From the NCBI GenBank assembly GCA_937927515.1, contig CALBDO010000032.1, positions 52,515 through 116,514 on the forward strand: a stretch of 64,000 nucleotides of DNA, given 5' to 3'. Positions 27,201 to 35,196 of this stretch are shown piece after piece; the first letter of the stretch is position 1, and every line of letters begins with the position of its first letter. The position numbers were made by a program, and so were the translations under genes. This DNA comes from Candidatus Kapaibacterium sp. (GTDB taxonomy: Bacteria > Bacteroidota > Ignavibacteria > Kapaibacteriales > UBA2268). The notes below the pieces were generated by a model, which was given only the letters and a program-made list of their open reading frames with translations, was not told the DNA's origin and searched no databases.

Positions 27201-28528
27201 TTTATATCCTAAATTATGATAAGAATCTATTTAATGTCATTTTATGGTTGCCATTTGTTTATTCCAATTCTACTGTTGTCTTTGATTTCGACAATAATGG
27301 ACGGAATGAGTTTGGTACTGTTCAATGGGATGGATTGCATTTCTACGAGCTGGTTTCGGAAAGACATCTTGATGTCCCGGCAAACGTAGATGGATGGATT
27401 GATTTGAACGACTCGATTTACTTGAAATGGGACAGAGTTTACAATGCCAACAATTACCAAGTATACGAATTAGACAAGAACTCGAGCAATCTTCACTTGA
27501 TTGGTGCGACCACTAAAAATGAATTTGTTATGGTAAAAAATTTTGCAAACTTGGAACGTAGGTTCGTTTTAAGAGCAATTGATACAACTGGTAGATACTC
27601 CCCTAGTAGTTTTTCTGATGAAGTGGTTATTTATGAAACAAATAGAGCGAGTCCTGTTTCTGCTTTAGCTTTGTCGAGGAATAAAATTCAAGTGTGTTAT
27701 AATGGCAGACTTTCTCTAAGTAATATTAATTTAGGAAATGTAAAAATTTTAAATGAGTTTTTTGATTTGTTACAAATTAATTCAATTTTGCCAGCAAACG
27801 ACACTTCTTTCATAATCTCTACTGAAAATCTTCTTGAAAATGGCATATATACTGTGGTTTTAGATAAATTTCGCGATTACTGGGGAAATTATACATCAAT
27901 CGATACTATCGAATTTCTCGTTGATTTCCATTTCTCGGAGGACTCTGCTTTGGTCTATGAAAGCTACACGTTCATTGATAGATATCGCATAAGTATTGAT
28001 TTTCCTTTGCCACTGGACTCGAGTTCTGCATTAAATATTTCAAATTATTCGGTTCTTCCTTTTGGGAGCATAGTTGATGTGAGTCTTGTTTCGAGCTCCA
28101 CAATTCTCATTACTCTTTCAACCACTCCAAATATATATGCATTGGGAAAGGAGTTTTTCTTGGTCTTGGGTAAGATTTACACTCGGGATTCAACACGATT
28201 TGTGCAAACCCCATACAATACTATTTGCATAACCAGAGGTACAGAGGATTTAGAAAGTGCCTTTGTTTATCCAAATCCATTAAATTTAAATTTCACCACT
28301 GAATTGACATTTGCAAACATCCCCAAAAACGCTAAAATTGAAATTTACGATAAGCAATTTTCAAAAATATTTGAAATTGAGAATAGCAAATGGTTGGGTG
28401 GTATTAAATTAGATTTGATAAATTTCGGTATTGATTTTTCTCCTGGAATTTATTATTTTAAAGTGTTAGTAGAGGAAAGTGGGAATTGGAAAAGTTCAAC
28501 TTTAAAAAAATTTGCTATTATAAGGTAA
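24299..28528 (+). CDS. Secreted S8 (subtilisin-like) peptidase with FG-GAP-like repeats and T9SS sorting domain
   Basis: A 1409-aa secreted serine peptidase. After a signal peptide (about 22 residues) and a pro-region comes the S8 domain with the full triad: Asp156 in FVDTGLD, His243 in EHGHGTLVAGV, and Ser396 in SGTSFSAP. An insert GIDDDGNGFVDD looks like a calcium-binding loop. About residues 720-1020 hold repeated DxDxDG-type motifs (NSNGDEYDEI, DFDKDGKDEI, DFDDDGHIEL, NVDGDDREEL, DFDNNGRNEF), the pattern of FG-GAP/VCBS propeller repeats. A fibronectin-like stretch follows. The last 85 residues, beginning at AFVYPNPLNLNF, form a T9SS type A sorting domain. It is probably exported by Sec and then T9SS to the cell surface or medium. 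The substrate is unknown. Confidence 0.9.
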   Translation: MKYRLSLIVFLITIFCAPLYSSSFILKFRNTDSKRKFEHAIKNFPTLNVQKLPIQKSIEYILNKSELVLTNEATKFLEQFNLVGILKVDDDIDRYYLNELLSADGIEYWEPNYTFSINENRIKDDLVKEQWYLEAINVYNAWKLSMGEGVLIGFVDTGLDFYHREFLNSLWVNPGEDQNGNGTFEPWWDTVSINGVFGDLNGIDDDGNGFVDDIIGYDFVSQVIANFGDYSEPDPIPEDEHGHGTLVAGVLSAGINDTGIVGVAPKAKLVVLRAFDLTGNAELKDIVSAIIYAGLNRINVLNLSFGTTIDSRLLHEAIRFANEMGCIIIASAGNDGQITRHFPSDYPEVISVGATTKNASIGQSSNYGPKVDIFAPGFEILTTAIGNKYKVVSGTSFSAPIVSGVVALLLAKNKQLGLENVKSILKTTQTPLLKDRKSFNQGLIDAESALNFIGSSIIEISSPKENEEIDINKNEYLKIEYTLFSPYFESFSVDLLMNDTVLVKKIKQDIRTQRINDTLIVGIKFLEIGNYTLRFNIKLKNGNVFTQSRNFVLYNSDSLLVVHANKIVSAVYQSKNLPVYISQTKQPTYCNLKIFQNDKLRDVISDNIYCKEHFVPLNLKQNEEINNCLIVVEHSTKNNLRWIDTLMFSPAISFHQKSVFPKFSVLPLSYIFPRVVNLRQFEEKGLLINPYKNLEWNNLEYYNFFDSNFIKISEYSKPLIPVDIGNSNGDEYDEILCTSFGQTVVFEPKSNTSFFENIIFQSKSDEVLWGAKFFDFDKDGKDEIICYNDVSFLIYKYDNNRYSISHRISPPDTLGILGTKPNLQIADFDDDGHIELSFFTTYGFLVVYQYRSDVDSFSLEYYKKLDLDAFSVLSTVAKLTLDRKPQLVFIAAVNPLSEQFSYEYSTLWKFYYLNGIGVNSYEVVEGLSFWGSRIGATPQGLFYRNGISSGNVDGDDREELLISLFPNFYILNYDKNLFNVILWLPFVYSNSTVVFDFDNNGRNEFGTVQWDGLHFYELVSERHLDVPANVDGWIDLNDSIYLKWDRVYNANNYQVYELDKNSSNLHLIGATTKNEFVMVKNFANLERRFVLRAIDTTGRYSPSSFSDEVVIYETNRASPVSALALSRNKIQVCYNGRLSLSNINLGNVKILNEFFDLLQINSILPANDTSFIISTENLLENGIYTVVLDKFRDYWGNYTSIDTIEFLVDFHFSEDSALVYESYTFIDRYRISIDFPLPLDSSSALNISNYSVLPFGSIVDVSLVSSSTILITLSTTPNIYALGKEFFLVLGKIYTRDSTRFVQTPYNTICITRGTEDLESAFVYPNPLNLNFTTELTFANIPKNAKIEIYDKQFSKIFEIENSKWLGGIKLDLINFGIDFSPGIYYFKVLVEESGNWKSSTLKKFAIIR

Positions 28529-28995
28529 TTCTACTTTCTTTACTTCTATTGTTATCTTGCCAAGAAGGGCTCGACCCTACTTCACAGCAAGAAGAGTCAT
28601 ACTTGAAGGGCAATGTTGTAGTAATATCCGGTGCCCAAAGTTGGCCAAAACCCGACTCTGCTCTCGAATTAAGAGTTGTCGGATTTAAAGAATACCCGCC
28701 ACGAGATTTGTTCAACGAGATTATTTCCAACAATGCGTTCATCTCTGATTCTTTACCAAGATTTGTTGATACAATTCCATTTCAGTTGAAAATTGAAAAG
28801 CCACCCGTTGAAATACAATATCTCGTCGCCGCTATAAGATATGGTACAATTTTCGAATGGAAGGTTATTGGCGTTTACTCCGATGAAATGACTTTTGAGA
28901 GAAAACCAAAGATTATTTATGTCCCTAAAGGTAAAGTTCTCGAAAATATTAGTATTTTAGTCGATTTTAGGAACTTACCAAAACAACCATTTTGA
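28486..28995 (+). CDS. Small lipoprotein upstream of a TonB receptor
   Basis: A 169-aa predicted lipoprotein of unknown function. The only start giving a sensible signal is a TTG at 28486, inside the last codons of the subtilase gene, with GAGGAAAG about 8 nt before it. It gives MEKFNFKKICYYK followed by a hydrophobic run to SC, with lipobox Cys25 and then QEGLDP. No ATG exists in frame before the signal. The mature part has beta-type segments (GNVVVISGAQSWPKPDSALELRV and FRNLPKQPF at the end). It overlaps the TonB receptor start region (gap of 2 nt to ATG 28998), so the two are probably coupled; a surface lipoprotein helping a receptor is a reasonable inference. The start call is uncertain. 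Confidence 0.55.
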   Translation: MEKFNFKKICYYKVILLSLLLLLSCQEGLDPTSQQEESYLKGNVVVISGAQSWPKPDSALELRVVGFKEYPPRDLFNEIISNNAFISDSLPRFVDTIPFQLKIEKPPVEIQYLVAAIRYGTIFEWKVIGVYSDEMTFERKPKIIYVPKGKVLENISILVDFRNLPKQPF

Positions 28996-28997
28996 TT

Positions 28998-31178
28998 ATG
29001 AAACTTATTTTGCTGTACTTTGTTTTGTTTTTATCTTTGATTGGACCTGCATTTTCACAAAACTTAACTGGCTTTGTGTTGGATTCCATAACGAAGAATC
29101 CTCTCATAGGCGCTACTGTTCGTTTGGAAGGGACAAACTATGGTGCTCTAACCAACAAGGAAGGGAAGTTCTTTCTAACTAAAATCAAAAAGGGAAAATA
29201 TTCATTGATTGTTTCATATGTAGGCTATTACACGAAGCGGTTAGTTGTTACGGTCCCTACAAATGATACTTTGACAATCCTTTTGGGGTTACGAACAATT
29301 CAAACACCGGAGCTAATTGTGTCTGCTACGAAAAAATTACAAACAGTTCAAGAAGTACCAGTTAGTGTTTCGTTCGTACCAAGTGATTTTTATCAACAAA
29401 GAAACTTCGTTCGCTTGGACGAAGCCCTGCGTTTCGTCTCTGGTGTGATTGTAAATAAAGACAACATTAACATTCGTGGTTCCTCTGGCTTTTCATTTGG
29501 CTTGGGTTCGAGGGTTGCTTACTTGGTAGATGGTCATCCAATGCTTTCTGGGGACAATGCTGATGCAAAATACGACATTGTGCCTGTGGATGTGATTAAC
29601 AACATCGAAATTGTTAAAGGGGCGGGCTCGAGTCTCTATGGGTCGAGTGCAATAGGTGGTGTTTTGAACATAATTACAAAGGAACCTTCCGATACATTCA
29701 GCTACTCCTTAAAATTTCAAAGTGGGATATATACCAAACCAAAATACGAGCAGTGGATTTACACTAACAAGTTGACAACCAGAAGCATTTTCGGCGGATA
29801 TTTCTCTGGTAATTTGAATTTTTTAAAAATTTTATCAGGGTTTAACTTTGTCAATGATGAAAGCTATAGGCAATTTGATAAAAGTCGGAGATATAATTTA
29901 TTCGCTAAGTTCTCAAAAGATTTGAAGAACTATGGTAAGGTAACTTTGTTTGGATTCCATAGTTCCGATAGAAAGAACGACTGGGTTTATTGGAACAGCC
30001 TCGATAGCGCAACTCGTCCACCAACTGGAACAGATTTATCCCGATATTTGATTTCCACCAAAAGCAACCTATCGCTTGAGCATAAATTTATTTTAGCTGG
30101 TAATATGTTTTCGAACTTTCGAACATCGCTTTTTTATACCAAGTTGGATAATATGTTACAGCCCTCTAATTCAGAGTTCAGAAAAAGCAATTCATATTCA
30201 TTCAATACCGAAATCCAATTTAATAACCACTTTAGAGACAATACTTTGCTTTCTTATGGGGTCAGCCTCACCAGGAACTGGGTTGAATCAAATATTTATG
30301 GCAATCATAAGCAAAACCTTACATCAATTTATTCTCAAATAGAACTCCAAAAGTTCTTTAATACCATAGTAACACTCGGTGGAAGATTTGATGTAGAAAA
30401 ATCCGACTCTTCGAAATTATATACTGAATTTTCCCCAAAAATAGGCTTGAATTTAAGTATTGGTCAATACAAGAGTGTGAGGTTTTCGATTGGTAGAGGT
30501 TTTCGTAGCCCTGCATTAGCCGAGAGATTTGCAACTGTAAAGTATGGGGGGTTCGAAGTAGTTCCAAATTACAATTTAAAGTCCGAGTTCTGTTGGTCCG
30601 CCGAATTGGGTAGTTTGTTTGAGTTTAGAAATTTTGTAATACCTATGGTGGTAGACTTCTCACTATTCTATTCAAAGTATGATGACTTAATAGAGCCGAA
30701 TTTTACCATCGGCGAAAAACCTTTCATAAGGTTCGAAAATATTGCACAAGCTCAAATACTTGGCTTGGAAGCATCATTAAAAACATTGCTGTTTAAATCT
30801 GCACCATTTTTTGTTGGTTTTACTTGGTTAGAGCCAAAAGACCTGAAGGACAGTAAAATATTGAAATATCGCTCTCGATTTAATTTGGTTTCTTCATTGT
30901 CTATTCCATACAAGTTTATCACAACTAATGTCGATTTTCGCTACATTAGCAAGATAGAGAGACTTGATGATATTTTAAAGTTTCTAATGGAGGATTACGA
31001 CGCCATTGTTCCAATTTATGTTGTTGATTTGAGTTTGAATTTGGACTTAACTAATTTTAAACTGCCCTTTTTCATAACATTAAGTGCACAAAATCTTCTT
31101 GATTACTATTATGTGGAAATGGTTGGCAATCTTGCTCCAACCAGATTGATAAGTTTCAGAATTCAATATAAATATTAA
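28998..31178 (+). CDS. TonB-dependent outer-membrane receptor with carboxypeptidase-regulatory-like N-terminal domain
   Basis: A 726-aa outer-membrane active transporter. A signal peptide (MKLILLYFVLFLSLIGPAFS) is followed by a beta-sandwich domain (NLTGFVLDSITKNPLIGATV, GTNYGALTNKEGKFFL, GKYSLIVSYVGY). The plug follows with VNIRGSSGFSFGLGSR-type residues and the hallmark IEIVKGAGSSLYGSSAIGGVLNIIT. A 22-strand barrel ends in LISFRIQYKY with a terminal aromatic. It resembles the vitamin B12/siderophore (BtuB-like) branch. The substrate is not predictable. The preceding lipoprotein overlaps or abuts it, suggesting one unit. ATG 28998 is preferred over the TTG at 28992. Confidence 0.92.
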   Translation: MKLILLYFVLFLSLIGPAFSQNLTGFVLDSITKNPLIGATVRLEGTNYGALTNKEGKFFLTKIKKGKYSLIVSYVGYYTKRLVVTVPTNDTLTILLGLRTIQTPELIVSATKKLQTVQEVPVSVSFVPSDFYQQRNFVRLDEALRFVSGVIVNKDNINIRGSSGFSFGLGSRVAYLVDGHPMLSGDNADAKYDIVPVDVINNIEIVKGAGSSLYGSSAIGGVLNIITKEPSDTFSYSLKFQSGIYTKPKYEQWIYTNKLTTRSIFGGYFSGNLNFLKILSGFNFVNDESYRQFDKSRRYNLFAKFSKDLKNYGKVTLFGFHSSDRKNDWVYWNSLDSATRPPTGTDLSRYLISTKSNLSLEHKFILAGNMFSNFRTSLFYTKLDNMLQPSNSEFRKSNSYSFNTEIQFNNHFRDNTLLSYGVSLTRNWVESNIYGNHKQNLTSIYSQIELQKFFNTIVTLGGRFDVEKSDSSKLYTEFSPKIGLNLSIGQYKSVRFSIGRGFRSPALAERFATVKYGGFEVVPNYNLKSEFCWSAELGSLFEFRNFVIPMVVDFSLFYSKYDDLIEPNFTIGEKPFIRFENIAQAQILGLEASLKTLLFKSAPFFVGFTWLEPKDLKDSKILKYRSRFNLVSSLSIPYKFITTNVDFRYISKIERLDDILKFLMEDYDAIVPIYVVDLSLNLDLTNFKLPFFITLSAQNLLDYYYVEMVGNLAPTRLISFRIQYKY

Positions 31179-31210
31179 AAATTTTTACAAATTCTTAATT
31201 GAATAAGCGG

Positions 31211-31218
31211 TAATTTTG
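31211..31218 (+). promoter_or_regulatory. Candidate -7 box (TAATTTTG) for the 1297-aa surface protein
   Basis: A perfect TAnnTTTG match 20 nt before the ATG at 31239. No TTTG is found at the -33 position. The spacing to the start fits a short leader. Confidence 0.35.
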
Positions 31219-31238
31219 TATTTTTTAATGGATGTTGT

Positions 31239-34200
31239 ATGTTTTGGTTTTTAATTTTTATTACTTTGTTCTCTTTCGGTGCGCAAAGTTTTTCTCAAAA
31301 GGTTGTTGTCAGCGAGTATTACAATGTAACTGGGGACCCACAAGGTGAATGGACCGAACTTCTTGTTGTAGAAGACAACGTAGACCTTGTTGGGTATACA
31401 TTGCGAGATAATTCAGGTTCTACTCCGCCACCATCGCAGTGGACCGGAGGTATACGTTTCAAGAATCATCCGTTGTGGAGGAATTTGCGTGCTGGTACCA
31501 TTATTGTTATTAATCACCGCTACTCACCATATCAAGCAGTTGATGTTAATAAAAACGATGGTTATATTGAAATTGACGCCGAAAACGAGACATACTTTGA
31601 TAAGAGATGTTTTAGTTGCATTGTTGGTCCCGAGTGGTACCAAAAAGCTTTGAATATTGCGCAAGAAAGTGAAATTGTTCAGATAATAGACCAAAATGAT
31701 AATCACGTCCACGCTTTAGCTCACATGCCATCCGCTGGTGGTGATTGGTTGAGCATACCAAGCCCGAAAGTATGTTACGTCGGAAGTATTCCCCGAGGAG
31801 GTGTCACTGTACGCGTTGCTCCAGGAGCAAATTTATCCGCATACAACAAGGGTTTTGATACCAGAGGTGAAGAAACCGAACAATCTGCAGACTTCATAAC
31901 AAAAGGATTGCCAAACAAGCGTCTCGGCGCCTTGCTTGCAAATTCCTCGTACTGGCGTAGCTTAAGAGAACCAATTTGGAATTCACCAAGTCTTGTAGCA
32001 AAAGTATTTAAGGACAGTGTCCTTTTATCGTGGAATGCGATGACAGACCCATTTCCACAAGACAGTATCTCTGGGTATTTAATTGTCCGTGTAGAATTCG
32101 ACCAATTGCAAAGTGCAGTGCCACCAGTAGATGGTCGGAGGTACAACATCGGCGATAATCTTGGCTCGGGTGTTATTGTCGGCATCATCACTGGTTCACA
32201 GACTACACGCTTCGTAGACAAAGTTTTTTTGCAATGCGGTAAGCGATATGTTTATCGTGTCTATGCTTTTAGATTCAACTATGATGATTTTAATGAAGAC
32301 TCTGATGAGAACAATGCAAGAGGACGTTCCTATAATCAGAGAACATTTGCTGAAGTTGTTGTCGAAAAGCCAAACTTACAAAAACCAGAACTTGTCATTA
32401 CCAATGGAAAAACGAGAATTTGCGAGGGCGATACTACAGTTCTTAAAGTATCAAATAGTGGTAGGATTGGCAATGTCCAATATAAATGGTATTTGAATGG
32501 TAATTTGGTTGCAGAGAATGTAGATAGCATATTTATAATTGCTCCTGGAAATTATAAAGTCGAAATACACGACACCCTTGGATGTTTCTCTACATCGGAA
32601 ACTATTGCCATAGATGTTCTTCGCTACCCCGATTTAGTTTTGTATGTTAATGGTAGAACTATAACAAAAGATACGAACTTTGTTCTTTGTCCCGGGGAGT
32701 CATTAAAATTCAAATTGCTTGGTTGGTTCAAATTTCAATTCTACAGAAATAATAAAATGATGGAGGAGGCTGAAAAGTCCGAATGGGAAGTCGCAAACGA
32801 GGGCACGTATTATTTTACAGCGAACAATGAAATTTGCACTACTCAAACAGCAAAGGTTTCTGTCGAATACCTCGATTTGAAATTGAGTTTAAATCCAAAT
32901 TACATTAATATTTTTGTCGATAAAAGCGAACCTTATCGTGATACTACGATTTTGTTGATGAACATTGGCAAGGATACTATTTTTATTTCAAATATTTCCT
33001 TTGATGAAAATGCCTTTGAATTAGTTAGTCCTATGCCTCCATTTTCTTTACCACCGAACTCTCAAATCGATTTAATTGTAAGATTCAAACCCCAAAAATC
33101 TGGGAAATTTTTTACTAAAATGTTTATTAGCAAAAATTGCGACCAAATTGATACTTTAACCCTTGAAGGCATCAAAGCCAAAAGTGTTTTAATTTTTAAC
33201 AAAAATTTAATTGATTTCAACATTATACCCGATTGTTACACATTTAGTGTGGACTCCTCGCTCGAGTTAATAAACGTCTCGGATGAAGAAGTGTTTCTGA
33301 ACAGAGCCGAGTTGATTGGCTCTATTGAATTAGTAGAGCCAGCTTTTCCTTTGAAACTTAAGCCGGGAGAAAAAGTTTATTTAAAGATTAAAATTATTAA
33401 TCGAGGTGGTGGAGATAATAGTGGGCAAATTAAAGTGATATTCACATATACAAGTCTCTCTGATACGCTTCAAATCCAGGTTAGAGGCAAATTTTCGAAG
33501 GTTTCTTACGAAGTATTAAATGATTTTTCAAAGCAAGTTTTGTTTGATGAATGTGAAGTTTCCAAAAAATTGAGTATAAACTTTATAAATACTTCTGAAA
33601 TGGGTTTGAAAGTGACTCTAATCTCCCAAGGCCAAGATTTGAAAATATTAGATAATGACAATCTAATTCATAGCTCAGATTCTGCAAGATTTATGTTCGA
33701 GATTTTTCCAACAAAGCTTGGTGTGAACTCAACAAAATTGTTCATTCTTATAGAACCTTGTCATATTATCGATTCTATAGAAATAAATTATTTCAAGAAA
33801 GGTATAATAGTTAAATTCGATAAGGATACGATAAACTTTGGAAGCGTACATACTTGCACCGAGCCGAATACAATCTTTAAGTCTTTAATTGCGAACATCA
33901 TTGGCGATAGCCTTGGACTGACAAAAATTAAAACCCTTGAAATTTCTAACCCATTCAAGATAGAGTTTCCAACAGACTCAATAATTAGAAATGGCACCGA
34001 AATCTCTCTTGGTTTCAAACCAAACAAAGGAGGTACTTATGAAAGTCGTTTATTAATTTTGCTTGAACCTTGTGAGAAAGAATATGTTTTTGTTCTTCGC
34101 GGGGAATTCGTTCAAGGAAGCTTTAAATTGGATAAGGAAATTATCGATTTTGGGAGTGTGGAGATTGGCAACAAAGTTGAAAAGTTGCTCACGTTTCTCA

Positions 34201-35132
34201 ATACTGGTGATACATTGATTTCATTAGAATCTTCTAAAATTACCGATAACATAAACTTTGCTCTCGACCCATATGGTGTGATTCAAAAATATATACAACC
34301 ATCTTCAGCACAGGAATTTGCTATATATTTTCAGCCCCAAAATGAAGGATATTTTGAAACGCTTATTGAAATCGAATTGAGTTTCCCTTGCGATACAACT
34401 TTAATACTCGTGGCAAAGGGATTTGGAGTTGCTCCTAAACCCCGCAAGATGGTTGTCCGCATCGATAATCATAAGTACATGCCCTGGACCATTGCAAAGG
34501 TCCCAGTTATATTTAAATTTGACGATACAGGTTTTGTATCAATTGACTCGCTGACTTTCAATTTAAAGTATTATCCAAGAGTTTTTGATGTCAATACTGT
34601 TTACTCAGGTTCTTTCCCTATAAGAGCTGATATCTCTCGCTATGATGGGGTAATCAATATTTTGGTAAATACAAAAGACAATAGTTTGCAGGAAGGAGTA
34701 TTGTGTTATCTCCAAGGAATGGTTTTGATAGGGGATACGAAAATTTCGCCACTCAACCTTGAAAATTTCAAAATTTACACAAATACAGAACCTATTGTTG
34801 AACTTCAAAATGGTTCAATTACTATTGATAGTGTCTGTGCTGCGGACCTTAGGCTAATCTCGGTTGAACGACTGCCTGAATTTTATGTTTCTCTGCAAAA
34901 CAAATACCTGCATTTAATTGTTGATTCTTATTCTGAAATTGGTAATGTTGAAATATTTGTTTACAATTTACTTGGTCAATCAATTTTCAATGAAAACCTT
35001 ATTATACCAAGCAAAGGTGTTTACAATTTTGTATTTTCTGGACAATTTAGTGAAGGTCAAAGTTATTTATGTATAGTTCGTTTTGGAAACACGCTAAAAA
35101 CCATGAACATAAATTGCTGCAATGATGAATAA
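31239..35132 (+). CDS. Giant T9SS surface protein with lamin-tail-like N-terminus and anchor-D repeats
   Basis: A 1297-aa secreted protein. A signal peptide (MFWFLIFITLFSFGAQSFS) is followed by a lamin-tail-like domain (VVVSEYYNVTGDPQGEWTELL, LVGYTLRDNSG), a fibronectin-like part (VLLSWNAMTDPFPQDSISGYLIVRV, KRYVYRVYAF) and a PKD/Ig-like part (ICEGDTTVLKVSNSG, VQYKWYLNGNLV). Then come several HYDIN/choice-of-anchor-D modules (IDFGSVEIGNKVEKLLTFLNTGDTLI and repeats). The last 85 residues are a degenerate T9SS type A sorting domain (VEIFVYNLLGQSIFNENL and FSEGQSYLCIVRF) without a YPNP motif. The domain order suggests binding or scaffolding at the surface; no enzyme domain is seen. It stands between the TonB receptor and nuoF, without a clear terminator at either side. 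Confidence 0.8.
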   Translation: MFWFLIFITLFSFGAQSFSQKVVVSEYYNVTGDPQGEWTELLVVEDNVDLVGYTLRDNSGSTPPPSQWTGGIRFKNHPLWRNLRAGTIIVINHRYSPYQAVDVNKNDGYIEIDAENETYFDKRCFSCIVGPEWYQKALNIAQESEIVQIIDQNDNHVHALAHMPSAGGDWLSIPSPKVCYVGSIPRGGVTVRVAPGANLSAYNKGFDTRGEETEQSADFITKGLPNKRLGALLANSSYWRSLREPIWNSPSLVAKVFKDSVLLSWNAMTDPFPQDSISGYLIVRVEFDQLQSAVPPVDGRRYNIGDNLGSGVIVGIITGSQTTRFVDKVFLQCGKRYVYRVYAFRFNYDDFNEDSDENNARGRSYNQRTFAEVVVEKPNLQKPELVITNGKTRICEGDTTVLKVSNSGRIGNVQYKWYLNGNLVAENVDSIFIIAPGNYKVEIHDTLGCFSTSETIAIDVLRYPDLVLYVNGRTITKDTNFVLCPGESLKFKLLGWFKFQFYRNNKMMEEAEKSEWEVANEGTYYFTANNEICTTQTAKVSVEYLDLKLSLNPNYINIFVDKSEPYRDTTILLMNIGKDTIFISNISFDENAFELVSPMPPFSLPPNSQIDLIVRFKPQKSGKFFTKMFISKNCDQIDTLTLEGIKAKSVLIFNKNLIDFNIIPDCYTFSVDSSLELINVSDEEVFLNRAELIGSIELVEPAFPLKLKPGEKVYLKIKIINRGGGDNSGQIKVIFTYTSLSDTLQIQVRGKFSKVSYEVLNDFSKQVLFDECEVSKKLSINFINTSEMGLKVTLISQGQDLKILDNDNLIHSSDSARFMFEIFPTKLGVNSTKLFILIEPCHIIDSIEINYFKKGIIVKFDKDTINFGSVHTCTEPNTIFKSLIANIIGDSLGLTKIKTLEISNPFKIEFPTDSIIRNGTEISLGFKPNKGGTYESRLLILLEPCEKEYVFVLRGEFVQGSFKLDKEIIDFGSVEIGNKVEKLLTFLNTGDTLISLESSKITDNINFALDPYGVIQKYIQPSSAQEFAIYFQPQNEGYFETLIEIELSFPCDTTLILVAKGFGVAPKPRKMVVRIDNHKYMPWTIAKVPVIFKFDDTGFVSIDSLTFNLKYYPRVFDVNTVYSGSFPIRADISRYDGVINILVNTKDNSLQEGVLCYLQGMVLIGDTKISPLNLENFKIYTNTEPIVELQNGSITIDSVCAADLRLISVERLPEFYVSLQNKYLHLIVDSYSEIGNVEIFVYNLLGQSIFNENLIIPSKGVYNFVFSGQFSEGQSYLCIVRFGNTLKTMNINCCNDE

Positions 35133-35196
35133 ACTATTGTACTTATTTTTTCTATTGTGATTCATTTATTAATTTAGATTTTTTTTGAGTTTAAGA

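Noticed and set aside
31775..32221. A 148-aa open frame on the minus strand within the 1297-aa surface protein
   Set aside because: The plus-strand protein has a continuous domain pattern and signal peptide; the antisense frame is a shadow.
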